Positions 1 through 9,751 of a stretch of 37,581 nt of DNA are shown in pieces. Both the position numbers and the translations under genes were made by a program. How positions within the stretch are numbered: position 1 is the first letter of the stretch; each line of letters opens with the position of its first letter. The DNA is taken from positions 1 to 37,581 of the forward strand of contig NZ_FWFY01000015.1 of the NCBI RefSeq assembly GCF_900172345.1, in the 5' to 3' direction. This DNA is from Limimaricola soesokkakensis (GTDB taxonomy: Bacteria; Pseudomonadota; Alphaproteobacteria; Rhodobacterales; Rhodobacteraceae). Below the pieces are notes generated by a model. That model was given only the letters and a program-made list of their open reading frames with translations. It searched no databases and was not told the origin of the DNA.

Positions 1-65
1 AGCCCGGCCTCCTGTTCCTTCAGCATTCCAATGATCTGCTCTTCCGCGAAACGCGATCGCTTCAT
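1..65 (-). CDS. IS3-family transposase OrfA, N-terminal fragment (runs off window)
   Basis: The first 21 codons of an IS3-family OrfA, starting at the ATG complementary to 63-65. The peptide begins MKRSRFAEEQIIGMLKEQ, the characteristic start of the OrfA helix-turn-helix protein that binds the element's ends. The rest lies to the left of the window, so it cannot be said whether the gene is intact. Its orientation is opposite to the OrfB remnant at 1409-2350, so the two are not parts of one uninterrupted element. Confidence 0.75.
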   Translation of the reverse strand, partial: MKRSRFAEEQIIGMLKEQEAG

Positions 66-125
66 GTCCGTCTCCTGAGTTGGACGGACTCTACCCCAAA
101 CTGGAGGAGGAACAGGGTCTCAGGT
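1..125 (-). mobile_element. IS3-family element, left end (partial)
   Basis: The left end of an IS3-family insertion sequence, running off the window start. Read on the minus strand it begins near 125 with TGACCTGAGACCC, a typical IS3-type terminal inverted repeat, then a leader containing CCAACTCAGGAGACGGAC, then the start of orfA at 65. The same 18-mer and a diverged copy of the tip (TGACTTAAGACCC) occur in the right end of another IS3-type element ending at 2466. The boundary at about 125 is also where homology to an IS110-type transposase begins, so this element appears to have inserted into, or recombined with, that gene. Confidence 0.75.
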
Positions 126-1375
126 CAACGCCAGTGCGGGCCTTCGGCACCTTCACGCAAGGCCTGCACGAACTGGCGACGTGGTTCCGGTCCTGCGAGG
201 TGACGAGCGTCGCCATGGAGTCCGCCGGGGTCTACTGGATACCCGTCTTCGATATCCTCGAGCAGCATGGGTTCGAAGTCATCCTCGTGAACGCGCGCTA
301 TGCCAAGAACGTGCCGGACCGAAAGACCGATGTCAGCGACGCCGGCTGATTGCGGAAATTGCACTCCGACGGCCTCCTGCGCGGCAGCTTTCGGCCCGAG
401 GCCGAGATCGCCACGCTGCGCTCCTATCTCCGGCAGCGGGAGCGGGAGCGGCCTGTCGAATACGCGGCCGCGCATATCCAGCACATGCAGAAGGCGCTCA
501 TGGAGATGAACCTCCAGCTCCATCACGTCGTCTCCGACATCACCGGCGTGACCGGCATGCGGATCATGCGCGCGCTGGTAGCGGGGGAGCGCGACCCGGA
601 CATTCTGGCATCCCACCGAGATGTGCGGTGCCATGCCTCCTCCGAGACGATCCGGGCCGCGCTGGTCGGCAACGACTGCGCGGAGCACATCTTCGCGCTG
701 GCGCAGTCTCTGGATCTCTACGACGCGTATCGGGCGAAGATCGCGGACTGCGATGTGAGGCTGGAACAGGCGGTGAGCGCCCTCACAATCCGGTCCGGGA
801 GCACGACACCACTGCCCAAGCCGCGCTTCCGCCAGAAGCCGGCAGGGGCGCCGGCGTTCGATGTGCGAGCCGCGCTGCACGGCGTGCTCGGACTGGACCT
901 GACGCAGATCCACGGCATCGGGCCAAGCCTCGCCCTGAAGCTGGTGGCGGAGTGCGGCACCGACCTGACGGCCTGGCCGAGCGCCAAGCATTTCACCTCG
1001 TGGCTCTGCCTCGCGCCGGGCAACAAGATCTCCGGCGGCAAGCTGCTGTCTTCACGAACTCGGCGTTCCTCGAGCCGTGCGGCCGCGCTCCTGCGGTTGG
1101 CCGCGACGACCGTGGGGCGCAGCGACACCGCTCTCGGCGCATTCTATCGCCGCCTGTCATCCCGTGTCGGCAAGCAGAAGGCCGTAACCGCCAAGGCGCG
1201 CAAGATCGCTGCCCTGTTCCACAACACCCTCCGGTTCGGGATGGCCTACCGCGATCCCGGCGCGGCGGCCTATGACGAGCGTCACCGAAGCCGCGTCCTC
1301 ACCAACCTTCAGCGCCGCACCAAGTCGCTCGGCTACCACTTAGCGCCCACGTGTGAGCCCGCCGGTGTTTCTTAG
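126..1375 (+). pseudogene. IS110-family transposase, truncated and with internal stop
   Basis: A DEDD-type IS110-family transposase missing its start. Homology begins right after the IS3 end at about 125 (reading PVRAFGTF) and the roughly 30 N-terminal residues with the first catalytic aspartate are absent. Visible family features are ESAGVYWIP, DRKTDVSDA, the helix-hairpin-helix segment IHGIGPSLALKLVAE and the conserved LAPGNKISGGK with its C-terminal region. The reading frame is interrupted by TGA at 347-349 exactly where the family has a tryptophan (DVSDA-x-WL), and continues in the same frame to TAG at 1373-1375, so this is a nonsense mutation and not a frameshift. It abuts the tail of an IS3 orfA immediately downstream. 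Inactive on both counts. Confidence 0.85.
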
Positions 1376-1412
1376 GAAGGCGACCGCGTTCTTCGCGCGG
1401 GATGCGACATGA
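1365..1412 (+). pseudogene. IS3-family OrfA, C-terminal tail only
   Basis: Fifteen codons reading LRKATAFFARDAT then TGA at 1410-1412, which matches the usual end of IS3-family OrfA (LKKATAFFA-). The stop overlaps the ATG of orfB at 1409, the normal orfA/orfB arrangement that supports programmed frameshifting in this family. The remainder of orfA is gone; the upstream sequence is the end of the IS110-type transposase, so that element replaced or interrupted orfA. Confidence 0.7.
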
Positions 1413-2466
1413 AGTTCGCTTTCGTCGCCAAGCACCGGCATGTCTGGCCCGTGAGCTGGATCTGCGCCGCCTTGCAGGTCTCCCGCTCAGGCTTTCATGC
1501 CTGGCTGAACCGGCCCGCCGGTGCCCGGTCCATCTACGGCGAGAAGCTGAGCGAGGTCATGCGCCTGAGCTTTCAAGCCAGCGATCGGACCTACGGCGCC
1601 CGGCGCGTCTGGCGGGACGTGCTTGAGGAAGGGCTGCCCTGCGGCCTGCATCGGATCGAGCGCCTGATGAAGCGCAATGGCCTGCGAGCACGGCCCCGTC
1701 GACGCGGCTTGCCGAAGGACCAAGGGGCGCGCTCCGTCATCGCCGAGAACCTTCTCGACCGGGACTTCCGCGCGGACGGACCGAACCAGAAATGGCTGAC
1801 CGACTTTACCTATGTCTGGACCGCCGAGGGCTGGCTCTACGTCGCCGCCGTCCTCGACCTGTTCTCGCGTCGCATTGTCGGCTGGTCGATGAAGGCGGAG
1901 CGCGATGCCTCGCTTGTCATGGATACGCTGATGATGGCCGTCTGGCGGCGCGGCAAGGCGGATGCTTTGCTGCATCATTCGGATCAAGGCAGCCAGTATA
2001 CGAGCGACCAGTTCCAGAGGCTTCTAACCGATCACGGCATCACCTGCTCGAGGAGCCGGGCCGGCAATGTCTGGGACAATTCCGCGATGGAGAGCTTCTT
2101 CTCGTCGCTGAAGACCGAGCGCACAGCCCGCAAAGTCTATCGCACCAGGGATGCCGCGCGCAGCGACGTCCTCGATTACATCGAGCGCTTCTAGAACTCG
2201 ACGCGCCGCCACTCGAAGCTGGGCTATATCAGCCTGATGGAGTTCGAGGCACGCGCAATGCTACCTCAACTTGTTATCCACGAGACCGCCAGCAGCCCAA
2301 GCATACCGACCCGCGTCTCATCCTATCGACGCAGGCTGCCTGACCGATGATCCGCAACAACCATCTCAGAATTTACACCAGCTTGACGGACAAGACCCTT
2401 TGTGTCCGTCTCCTGAGTTGGTCAGCCTCCGCTCATAAGCTGAAGAGAGATGGGGTCTTAAGTCAC
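1366..2466 (+). mobile_element. IS3-family element remnant with right terminal repeat
   Basis: This segment holds the orfA tail, orfB and right end of an IS3-family element. The right tip is GGGTCTTAAGTCA ending at 2466, the near-complement of the left tip at 113-125. The region 2351-2466 has no gene. It contains GTCCGTCTCCTGAGTTGG (2404-2421), shared with the left end at 67-84, and an 8-bp stem GACGGACA/TGTCCGTC (2385-2392 and 2403-2410). The left end of this copy is missing. The element stops about 100 bp before parA, so it may have shaped or displaced whatever originally lay upstream of the partition operon. Confidence 0.7.
1409..2350 (+). pseudogene. IS3-family transposase OrfB (DDE integrase core), internal amber stop
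   Basis: The catalytic half of an IS3-family transposase. It has the OrfB N-terminus (WPVSWICAALQVSRSGF), the HTH_21-like region and a DDE integrase core: first Asp in WLTDFTYV, second in HHSDQGSQYTS, and Glu in NVWDNSAMESFFSSLKTE. The frame is stopped by TAG at 2192-2194 in DYIERF-stop, where the family normally has tyrosine, and then continues in frame with the expected ending (TRRHSKLGYISLMEFEA) to TGA at 2348-2350. All catalytic residues precede the stop, so a shortened protein lacking about 50 residues could be made, but activity is doubtful. Confidence 0.85.
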
Positions 2467-2563
2467 ACAGTAGGACGCAATATCCGCAACAAGTGCATTC
2501 TTCGCTTCCATGTGCCACGTTTCTCACTATCCACTGAAAAACATCGCACATTGAGGGGCAACC

Positions 2564-3952
2564 ATGAGCCGCGAGCCGCTGCCACCCTATTTCCGCATCG
2601 ATCCCGACCCAGCGCTAGCCGAGCTTGGCGCGCCGACGGATACCCAGGGCTTCGCCGCCATCGCTCAAGCCTGCGCCCGGGGGCGCAGCGATCTCGCTTC
2701 GCGTGGGCTGCGCGAGGACGGGGCGCGCCGCTTGCGTCCCTTCTCGACATGGGAAATCACCCGCTACCTGATCCCCGTGGCACCTGCGCATTTCCGGCGT
2801 GTGCTCAAGGCTAACCCCGAACTACCGCAGGGCCGCTCGGAGACCGAGGGTGGGGCCAAATGGTTCACGCTCGATGAGGTGCTACGGCTGCGGGCGCATT
2901 TCGGGGCCGAAGGGTCGAAGGCGAAGCCCTACCTGCCCTACCGGCCCGAGGGCCTGCCTGCGAAGATGGTCGCGGTGGCCAACTTCAAGGGCGGAGTGGG
3001 CAAGACCTCGACTGCGGCGCATCTGGCAATGTCGGCGGCGCTCGACGGCTACAAGGTGCTGGTGCTCGACCTTGACAGCCAAGGCTCGATGACCTCGATC
3101 TTCGGCGGCCAGGTTGCCGATGAATGGCAGAGCGTCTACCCGCTGATCGCGCGCCACTACGCCGAGCATCTCGAGGCTGAGAACGCACATCGTTCGTCGC
3201 GCGGCGAAGCGCCCCACTCGCTCGACGACACGCTGACCGAAGCCATGGGTATCAAGGCTGGCGACCTCGTGCAGTCCACCCACTGGCCCAACATCGACCT
3301 GATCGGCGCGCAGCTGAACCTCTACTGGGCCGAGTTCCAGATCCCGGTCTGGCGCATGGCAGGGCGCGGCTGGAAGCTGTGGGACGCGCTGAGCGAGGTG
3401 TTGGAGCGCGACGGGCTGCTGGATGCCTACGACCTCGTCTTTATCGACACGCCCCCGGCGCTTGGCTACCTGACCATCAACGGGCTGGCGGCGGCCGACA
3501 TCCTGCTGGTGCCGATGGGCGCGTCCTTCCTCGAATTCGACTCCACCGGCCGCTTCTTCGACATGCTGCACACCACCTTCGCGTCGATCGAAGAGGGCGA
3601 GAACGTCGCCGCACGCGCCTTGGGGCGCGACGAGACCGCCTTCCAGTGGGACGCGGTACGCACCGTCATCACCCGCTACGACGGTGGCCAGCAAAGCGAG
3701 CTGGCGGCGCTGATGCAGGCCTATCTGGGCCGCACCATGAGCCCGCACCGGCAGGACTTCACGGCGCTGATCGGCCAGGCGGGCGAGCAGGTTCAGGGCA
3801 TCTACGAGGCCGATTACCGAGACTTCAATCGCGAGACCTATGCCCGCGGCCGCGAGACCTTCGACGAGACCTACGCCGCCTTCAAGAAGCTGCTGCTGGG
3901 CGTCTGGCGCCGTGAGGAGCTGGAGGCGCAAGGCGCGCAGGCGGCGCAGTGA
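2564..3952 (+). CDS. parA: Plasmid partition ATPase ParA (type Ia)
   Basis: A Walker-type partition ATPase that moves plasmid copies to opposite cell halves together with ParB and parS. The 462-residue protein has an N-terminal DNA-binding extension (about 1-130, with STWEITRYL and WFTLDEVLRLRAHF resembling a helix-turn-helix), as in type Ia ParA proteins that also repress their own operon. The deviant Walker A box is at 141-150 (FKGGVGKTST), a Walker A' motif at about 166-176 (LVLDLDSQGSM) and Walker B at 290-298 (DLVFIDTPP). The ATG at 2564 follows GAGGGG at a 5-nt distance. parB follows 142 nt downstream. The 97 bp between the IS end and the start presumably hold the promoter, but no convincing -35/-10 pair was picked out. 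Confidence 0.93.
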   Translation: MSREPLPPYFRIDPDPALAELGAPTDTQGFAAIAQACARGRSDLASRGLREDGARRLRPFSTWEITRYLIPVAPAHFRRVLKANPELPQGRSETEGGAKWFTLDEVLRLRAHFGAEGSKAKPYLPYRPEGLPAKMVAVANFKGGVGKTSTAAHLAMSAALDGYKVLVLDLDSQGSMTSIFGGQVADEWQSVYPLIARHYAEHLEAENAHRSSRGEAPHSLDDTLTEAMGIKAGDLVQSTHWPNIDLIGAQLNLYWAEFQIPVWRMAGRGWKLWDALSEVLERDGLLDAYDLVFIDTPPALGYLTINGLAAADILLVPMGASFLEFDSTGRFFDMLHTTFASIEEGENVAARALGRDETAFQWDAVRTVITRYDGGQQSELAALMQAYLGRTMSPHRQDFTALIGQAGEQVQGIYEADYRDFNRETYARGRETFDETYAAFKKLLLGVWRREELEAQGAQAAQ

Positions 3953-3973
3953 CGCCGCCCTGCCCCGCCACAT

Positions 3974-4022
3974 GTTTCGCGCGCGAAACGGTCAACAGTG
4001 CTGACTGTTTCGCGCGCGAAAC
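3974..4022. promoter_or_regulatory. parS: Paired parS-like centromere palindromes upstream of parB
   Basis: Two copies of the perfect 16-bp palindrome GTTTCGCGCGCGAAAC, at 3974-3989 and 4007-4022, centre to centre 33 bp. The first is followed by GGTCA and the second preceded by TGACT, so the pair forms a larger inverted repeat around a 7-nt spacer. The shape resembles the chromosomal parS (GTTTCACGTGAAAC) with a CGCGCG centre. Location between parA and parB and recurrence after parB make it the likely ParB binding site. It could also act as an operator for parB. Confidence 0.85.
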
Positions 4023-4094
4023 ACCGGCCGACCTCTTCACCCCAACGAAACTCGACGCCCGCATCCTGACGCGATTCCAGCAAGGAGCCTGAGC

Positions 4095-5159
4095 ATGGCC
4101 AAGCGCAAGCGCCTCTCCCCGCCCCGTCTCGACATTGCGCCCGAGGCCGCGCCGGAGACGAAATCCGCCTTTCCAAGCTATCCGCTCGGCGTCGCTCCGA
4201 CCCGAAACATGCCGATCGCCTCGGTGGCGCGGGAGGCCGCGGGCAGCGCCGCGCTCGACGAGATGGGGCGCACGCTGAGCGAGGCCCGCGAGGAAGGACG
4301 GTTGATCCAGTGGCTGCCGCTCGAGGAGATTGACGAAAGCTATCTCGTGCGCGACCGGATCGAGACCTGCGAGGAGGAGATGCAGGCGCTGATCGACAGC
4401 CTGCGCGACCGCGGCCAGCAGACCGCGATCGAGGTGGCCGATCTGGGCGAGGGCGCAAAACCCCGCTGGGGGCTGATCTCGGGCTGGAGGCGGCTGACGG
4501 CGCTGCGCCGGATCGCGACAGAGGAAGGCACGCCGGGTCGAGTGCTGGCGATCCCGCGTTCGCCGCGAAACGCCGCCGAGGCCTATCGGGCCATGGTCGA
4601 GGAGAACGAGATCCGGGTCGGCCTGAGCCATTACGAGCGCGCCCGCATCGTGGCCCGCGCCGCCGATGCCGGTGTCTATGTTGATGATATGGAGGCGCTG
4701 CGGGCCCTGTTCGGCGCCGCGACCCGTTCGCGCCGCTCCAAGATCGGCAGCTTCGTGCGGATCGTGCGCGCGCTCGATGCGGAGCTGCGCTTTCCGACGC
4801 AGATCGGCGAGCGCGCCGGGCTGGCGCTGGTGCGCGCACTCGACGACGATCCCGAACTGATCGAGCGGCTGCGCGCGCGGCTAGCGGCGGCGGCACCCGC
4901 GGAGGCGGAGGCCGAAGCCGCGCTGCTGGCCGAGGCGATTGCCGAGACTATTGCCAAAGCCGAGGTGCCAGCGCCCATCGATACGCCTGCCCCTGCCCCG
5001 GCGCGGCGCAGCTTGCCGCGCGCGACAGCGGTCGAGCTGCGGCCCGGCCTGAGCTGCCGAGAGACCTCTGCAGGGCTTTTGCTGTCGGGCGAACTTCTCG
5101 AACAGGACGGTATGCGCGACCGCATCCTTGCACTGCTGCGCGAGGGTATCAGTCTCTAA
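4095..5159 (+). CDS. parB: Plasmid partition protein ParB (CTPase/clamp family)
   Basis: The centromere-binding partner of ParA. It is 354 residues long. The ParB/Sulfiredoxin-type N-terminal domain spans roughly 70-180: SLRDRGQQTAIEV (102-114), the nucleotide-binding GWRRLTALR (130-138; the family's G-x-RR box) and ENEIRVGLSHYERAR (170-184; the EN-x-x-R box). A central helix-turn-helix region follows, then an Ala/Glu-rich linker (about 260-310) and a short C-terminal dimerisation-type segment. ATG at 4095 is preceded by AAGGAG at 7 nt. It is flanked on both sides by pairs of the same 16-bp palindrome, as expected for a ParB loading zone. Likely co-transcribed with parA. Confidence 0.93.
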   Translation: MAKRKRLSPPRLDIAPEAAPETKSAFPSYPLGVAPTRNMPIASVAREAAGSAALDEMGRTLSEAREEGRLIQWLPLEEIDESYLVRDRIETCEEEMQALIDSLRDRGQQTAIEVADLGEGAKPRWGLISGWRRLTALRRIATEEGTPGRVLAIPRSPRNAAEAYRAMVEENEIRVGLSHYERARIVARAADAGVYVDDMEALRALFGAATRSRRSKIGSFVRIVRALDAELRFPTQIGERAGLALVRALDDDPELIERLRARLAAAAPAEAEAEAALLAEAIAETIAKAEVPAPIDTPAPAPARRSLPRATAVELRPGLSCRETSAGLLLSGELLEQDGMRDRILALLREGISL

Positions 5160-5175
5160 CAAGGGACAAGGTGAC

Positions 5176-5281
5176 GTTTCGCGCGCGAAACGGTCAGCAA
5201 TGGTGACCATCTCGCAATAGCCCTTGGCACTGTCCGAAGCCACAAAAAGGTCATGACGCCTGACCGTTTCGCGCGCGAAAC
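5176..5281. promoter_or_regulatory. parS: Second pair of parS-like palindromes downstream of parB
   Basis: Two further perfect copies of GTTTCGCGCGCGAAAC at 5176-5191 and 5266-5281, centre to centre 90 bp. As upstream of parB, the left copy is followed by GGTCA (5192-5196) and the right copy is preceded by TGACC (5261-5265), so the extended motif is in inverted orientation within each pair. The 152-bp gap between parB and the convergent kpsT-like gene is largely occupied by these sites; no clear terminator was seen there. Confidence 0.85.
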
Positions 5282-5311
5282 ACTTGACTGCGGAACGAAG
5301 CTGCGCGGCCC

Positions 5312-5980
5312 CTACTCCTCCTCGTCAGAGCCCATGTTCTCTTGGTGCCGCGCGATCGCCGCTTCGACATCCTCGAAATAGATGAGCTTGCCGTTCTCGA
5401 GCACCACCCCCGCCTGACACAGCTTGCGGACCTGGCCCATGGAGTGCGTCACCACCACCGCGCCCGCGTGCTTCATCCGCTCGAGAAAGACCAGTCGGCT
5501 CTTACGCTTGAAATCGGCGTCGCCGACGCTGGTCACCTCATCGACCAGATAGGTATCAAAAGGGATGCCGATCGAAACTCCGAAGGCCAGCCGTGACATC
5601 ATCCCCGAGGAATAAGTGCGTACCGGTGAATAGAAATGTGGGCCAAGCTCGGCGAAATCCTCGACGAACCCCAGAAGCTCCTCGGTGTCGACACCGTAGA
5701 TGCGCGCCACGAAACGCGTATTCTGCGCACCGGTCATGTCTCGGTGGAAGCTACCGCGAAACCCGACCGGCCAGGACACGGTGCCAGACTTGACGATGCG
5801 ACCGCTGCTGGGTTGGATCGTGCCGCCGATCATCCCCATCAGCGTCGACTTGCCCGCGCCGTTGCGCGCCAGCAGCGCCACTGACACGCCGGAGGGAAAG
5901 GTGACCGAGGCGTCGTCGATCACCACCTTGCGCCCCCAGCGGGTGTGGAAGCTCTTGCTCAGGTTCTCCAGCCGGATCAC
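5312..5980 (-). CDS. kpsT: Polysaccharide ABC exporter ATP-binding protein (KpsT-like)
   Basis: ATPase of a capsule-type ABC exporter, 222 residues, the normal KpsT length. It would power export of a finished lipid-linked polysaccharide across the inner membrane with a KpsM permease. Walker A reads ARNGAGKST (about 38-46) where nearly all homologues have GRNGAGKST, so the first P-loop glycine is alanine. The signature YSSGMMSRLAFG, Walker B YLVDEVTSVGD and H-loop VVVTHSM are present. It is the last gene of a minus-strand group with glf, a glycosyltransferase and kpsE (12 nt gap to kpsE). The matching permease is about 19 kb away at 24532-25323 and not next to it as usual. Ends in an acidic tail (SDEEE). 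Confidence 0.9.
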   Translation of the reverse strand: MIRLENLSKSFHTRWGRKVVIDDASVTFPSGVSVALLARNGAGKSTLMGMIGGTIQPSSGRIVKSGTVSWPVGFRGSFHRDMTGAQNTRFVARIYGVDTEELLGFVEDFAELGPHFYSPVRTYSSGMMSRLAFGVSIGIPFDTYLVDEVTSVGDADFKRKSRLVFLERMKHAGAVVVTHSMGQVRKLCQAGVVLENGKLIYFEDVEAAIARHQENMGSDEEE

Positions 5981-5991
5981 CGCGACGGGCC

Positions 5992-7386
5992 TCAGTTCCG
6001 GTCGCGAAGGGAGTAGTAGACAAGGCTGCCGATCGCCCAGGCGAGGAAGCCGAACAGGGCCACGATGCCGATCAGCATCTCGCGCTGCGGGAATTGCGAG
6101 CGCTCTGCCAGCGTCGGGCGGATATAGGTGGCGAGATAGCGGCTCTGACGCTCGGCCTCGGCCTGCGCCGCGTCATAGGCGGCGAGCGCCGCGGTATAGG
6201 CGGTCTCGGCGAATTCGCGCTCGACGCTGAGCCGCTCGAACTCGGAGATGGTCGTGGCGTAGTTCTCACCGGCAGGCCCCTGCCCGTCCGCGCCGAACTT
6301 CTCGCGCTCCTGCGCGATGCGGGCCCGGATCACCTCGATCCGACGCTGCGCCTGCGTAGCGCGCGGATCGCCCTCGCCGACGCTGTCGCCCAGAAGATCG
6401 AGATCGATCAACGCCGCCGCGAGCTGCGCCTGAAGCGTATTCAGGAGGCCCATCTGGCCCTGGATATCGGCCGAGGGGTCGACGATTTGGTTGGCGACAC
6501 GAAACGCGGTCAGCGCCTCTCGCGCCTCTTTCAGCCGCTCCTGCGCCTGTTCAAGATCGGCACGGGCGTAGCGGGTCGCGTCCTCGCGCGCCACTGCCGA
6601 TAGCTCGTTCACCGTCTCGCTGCTCTCAAGATAAATCTCCTGCGCGATGGCCTGTGCCTCCTGCGGATCGAAGGCCAGCACCCGCATCTCGATCAGACCG
6701 GAGCCGCTGTCATAGGAGATCCGCAGCATCCGCTCCCAGTAATCGACCAGATCCTCGATCGTGCCATCAGGGTCGAAGGAAAGCAGCGGGTCGACCTCGT
6801 GGTGCCGCGAATAGAGTTCGCGGAGGTCGAGCTTGTCATCGATCTGGCGGACAATCTCCTGGCTGCGAATGTATTCGTAGAGGATCTCGGCGTCGTTGTT
6901 GGCGCCGCCGCCCAGTGTCGAGCCCAAGCCCCCCAAAAGGTCCGAAGCGCTGGAAACGTCTTCGCTGCGTACCGTGAAGCCCAGCGTCGACGCGTATTGA
7001 TCGACGGCACGAGTATAAAGATACCAACTCGCCGCGCCGACCGGGGCCAGCACCATCAGCCCGAAGGACAGGACAAGACCCCAATGCCGCTTGCGCACCT
7101 TGGCGGGGCGGGCGAGGGGACGCACCACAACGGGTTCGGCATCAGCTTCGGCGCGGGCTTTCTCAGCCTCGCGACGGGCCTGACGCGCTTCGCGGCGCAA
7201 CTCGCGCTTGGTCTTGGGGCCGCCGGGCTGATGCGCGGTACCATCGTTCCCGTCGAGCGCCGGGTTCCCACGCAGGGAGGGAACGGCCCGCAGGCGCTTG
7301 CGCCCGCGCGGACCCATCTTCTCGCCTTCGGAAGCATCCGGGGCGGCATCGGGGACATTGGTCGATCGGATCCGGGGAGGGGCCAT
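5992..7386 (-). CDS. kpsE: Capsule polysaccharide export inner-membrane protein (KpsE/Wzz-like)
   Basis: A polysaccharide co-polymerase-type protein that connects the inner-membrane ABC exporter with periplasmic and outer-membrane export components. It has 464 residues. It starts with an unusually long cytoplasmic tail of about 100 residues rich in Arg/Lys/Glu (REARQARREAEKARAEAD), then a transmembrane helix at about 102-124, a large periplasmic region with a long coiled coil (about 250-420, e.g. LEQAQERLKEAREALTAFR) and a second helix near the C-terminus (about 436-458) ending in SLRDRN. This two-helix layout is typical of KpsE/BexC/CtrB. Its partner KpsT follows 11 nt downstream and a glycosyltransferase lies 35 nt upstream. 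No KpsD-like outer-membrane partner is in the window. Confidence 0.88.
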   Translation of the reverse strand: MAPPRIRSTNVPDAAPDASEGEKMGPRGRKRLRAVPSLRGNPALDGNDGTAHQPGGPKTKRELRREARQARREAEKARAEADAEPVVVRPLARPAKVRKRHWGLVLSFGLMVLAPVGAASWYLYTRAVDQYASTLGFTVRSEDVSSASDLLGGLGSTLGGGANNDAEILYEYIRSQEIVRQIDDKLDLRELYSRHHEVDPLLSFDPDGTIEDLVDYWERMLRISYDSGSGLIEMRVLAFDPQEAQAIAQEIYLESSETVNELSAVAREDATRYARADLEQAQERLKEAREALTAFRVANQIVDPSADIQGQMGLLNTLQAQLAAALIDLDLLGDSVGEGDPRATQAQRRIEVIRARIAQEREKFGADGQGPAGENYATTISEFERLSVEREFAETAYTAALAAYDAAQAEAERQSRYLATYIRPTLAERSQFPQREMLIGIVALFGFLAWAIGSLVYYSLRDRN

Positions 7387-7421
7387 ACCGGCTTAACCTT
7401 ATGATCTGGCTGCGGGGCAAC

Positions 7422-8399
7422 CTAGCCTTTTGCCGCAGATTGTTCCAGTGAGACGGCAGCATGCACCGCCTCGTTGCGCCCCGAGCGTCCACGCAGCCCG
7501 TCGCGCAGCCCAGCCCGCAGCATGCGTCGGTAGAGGCCGCGCTCGGCAGCCGGGTAACGCCGCGACCGGCGGGTCCAGGCCAGCACGTAGAACCCTACCG
7601 CGAAGGGCCACAGCACCGGGCCAGTGGCGAGGCGGCAGACCTCGATATTGTTGCGTGCGAGGTAATAGATCTTCCAGATTGGACGCAGCGCCATGTCGGT
7701 GCCGAGGCTGCCGCAGGCATGCTCAAAACGCACATTAGGGTCGAGCAGCAGCCCCATGTCGGCGCGGCGCAGTCGCAGCGAGTAGCTTACGTCGTCGCCA
7801 TAGATGAACATGCCGCCATCGGGCAGGCCGACCCGCTCCAGCGCCGCGCGCGACAAAAAGAAGCCCACGAAGCTCGCCACGTCGACGGGCTGCGGGGCGG
7901 TGCCGCAGATCTCCGCATCGGTGAGGTGAAACGCATGTGTCCCGCCACGCAGCGTTGCCCAGAGCACCCTGCGGTCCCAGAACGGGTTGCGGGTAGGACG
8001 GTTCATCTCGCAGACCGCTCCGTCGGGCAGGAACACCGCCGCCGCCACCGCGCCGGTGTTCACGGGGAGAGAGGGTAGCGTCTCCCCGCGAAACGCCGAG
8101 ATGGCGCCGGGGGCAGGGCGAGCGTCGTCGTCCATCAGCACGGTCCAGTCCGGGTCGAACCGGGCGCTGGCCTCGCGCAGTCCCATCTCGAAGCCGCCGG
8201 CACCACCGATATTGCTCTCGGGGCGCAGCACCACGAGCCGCGGATCGTCCTGTCCCCCGAGCCAGTCCGAGGTTCCATCGGTCGAGCCGTTCTCGACCAC
8301 GATCACGTGGTCGAGCGGCTCGGCCAGAAGTCGCAACAGGGTCTCTTTCAGAGCGTCGAGCCTGTTATATGTGACGACGACCGCCGCGATACGTGTCAT
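7422..8399 (-). CDS. Family 2 glycosyltransferase, GlfT1-like (probable galactofuranosyltransferase)
   Basis: A 325-residue GT2 enzyme with a GT-A fold. Visible motifs: AAVVVTYNRLDALKETL at the N-terminus, VVENGSTDGTSDWL, NIGGAGGFEMGLREA, the metal-binding LMDDDARP (about residues 87-94), the acceptor-side FIYGDDVSYSLRL and FEHACGS. The DDDA metal motif with N-x-GG-x-GG and the later GDD is shared by mycobacterial GlfT1 and related rhamnosyl/galactofuranosyl transferases. The UDP-galactopyranose mutase gene ends only 4 nt upstream, which supports UDP-galactofuranose as donor. It may add the first Galf residues to the glycan. A rhamnosyltransferase role is the main alternative, since dTDP-rhamnose genes are also here. 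Confidence 0.82.
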   Translation of the reverse strand: MTRIAAVVVTYNRLDALKETLLRLLAEPLDHVIVVENGSTDGTSDWLGGQDDPRLVVLRPESNIGGAGGFEMGLREASARFDPDWTVLMDDDARPAPGAISAFRGETLPSLPVNTGAVAAAVFLPDGAVCEMNRPTRNPFWDRRVLWATLRGGTHAFHLTDAEICGTAPQPVDVASFVGFFLSRAALERVGLPDGGMFIYGDDVSYSLRLRRADMGLLLDPNVRFEHACGSLGTDMALRPIWKIYYLARNNIEVCRLATGPVLWPFAVGFYVLAWTRRSRRYPAAERGLYRRMLRAGLRDGLRGRSGRNEAVHAAVSLEQSAAKG

Positions 8400-8403
8400 G
8401 GGA

Positions 8404-9751
<1,348 letters not shown>

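Noticed and set aside
347-349. TGA read as tryptophan or selenocysteine in the IS110-type transposase
   Set aside because: The neighbouring genes use TGA as a normal stop and the gene is truncated at its start as well, so a plain nonsense mutation is the simpler reading.
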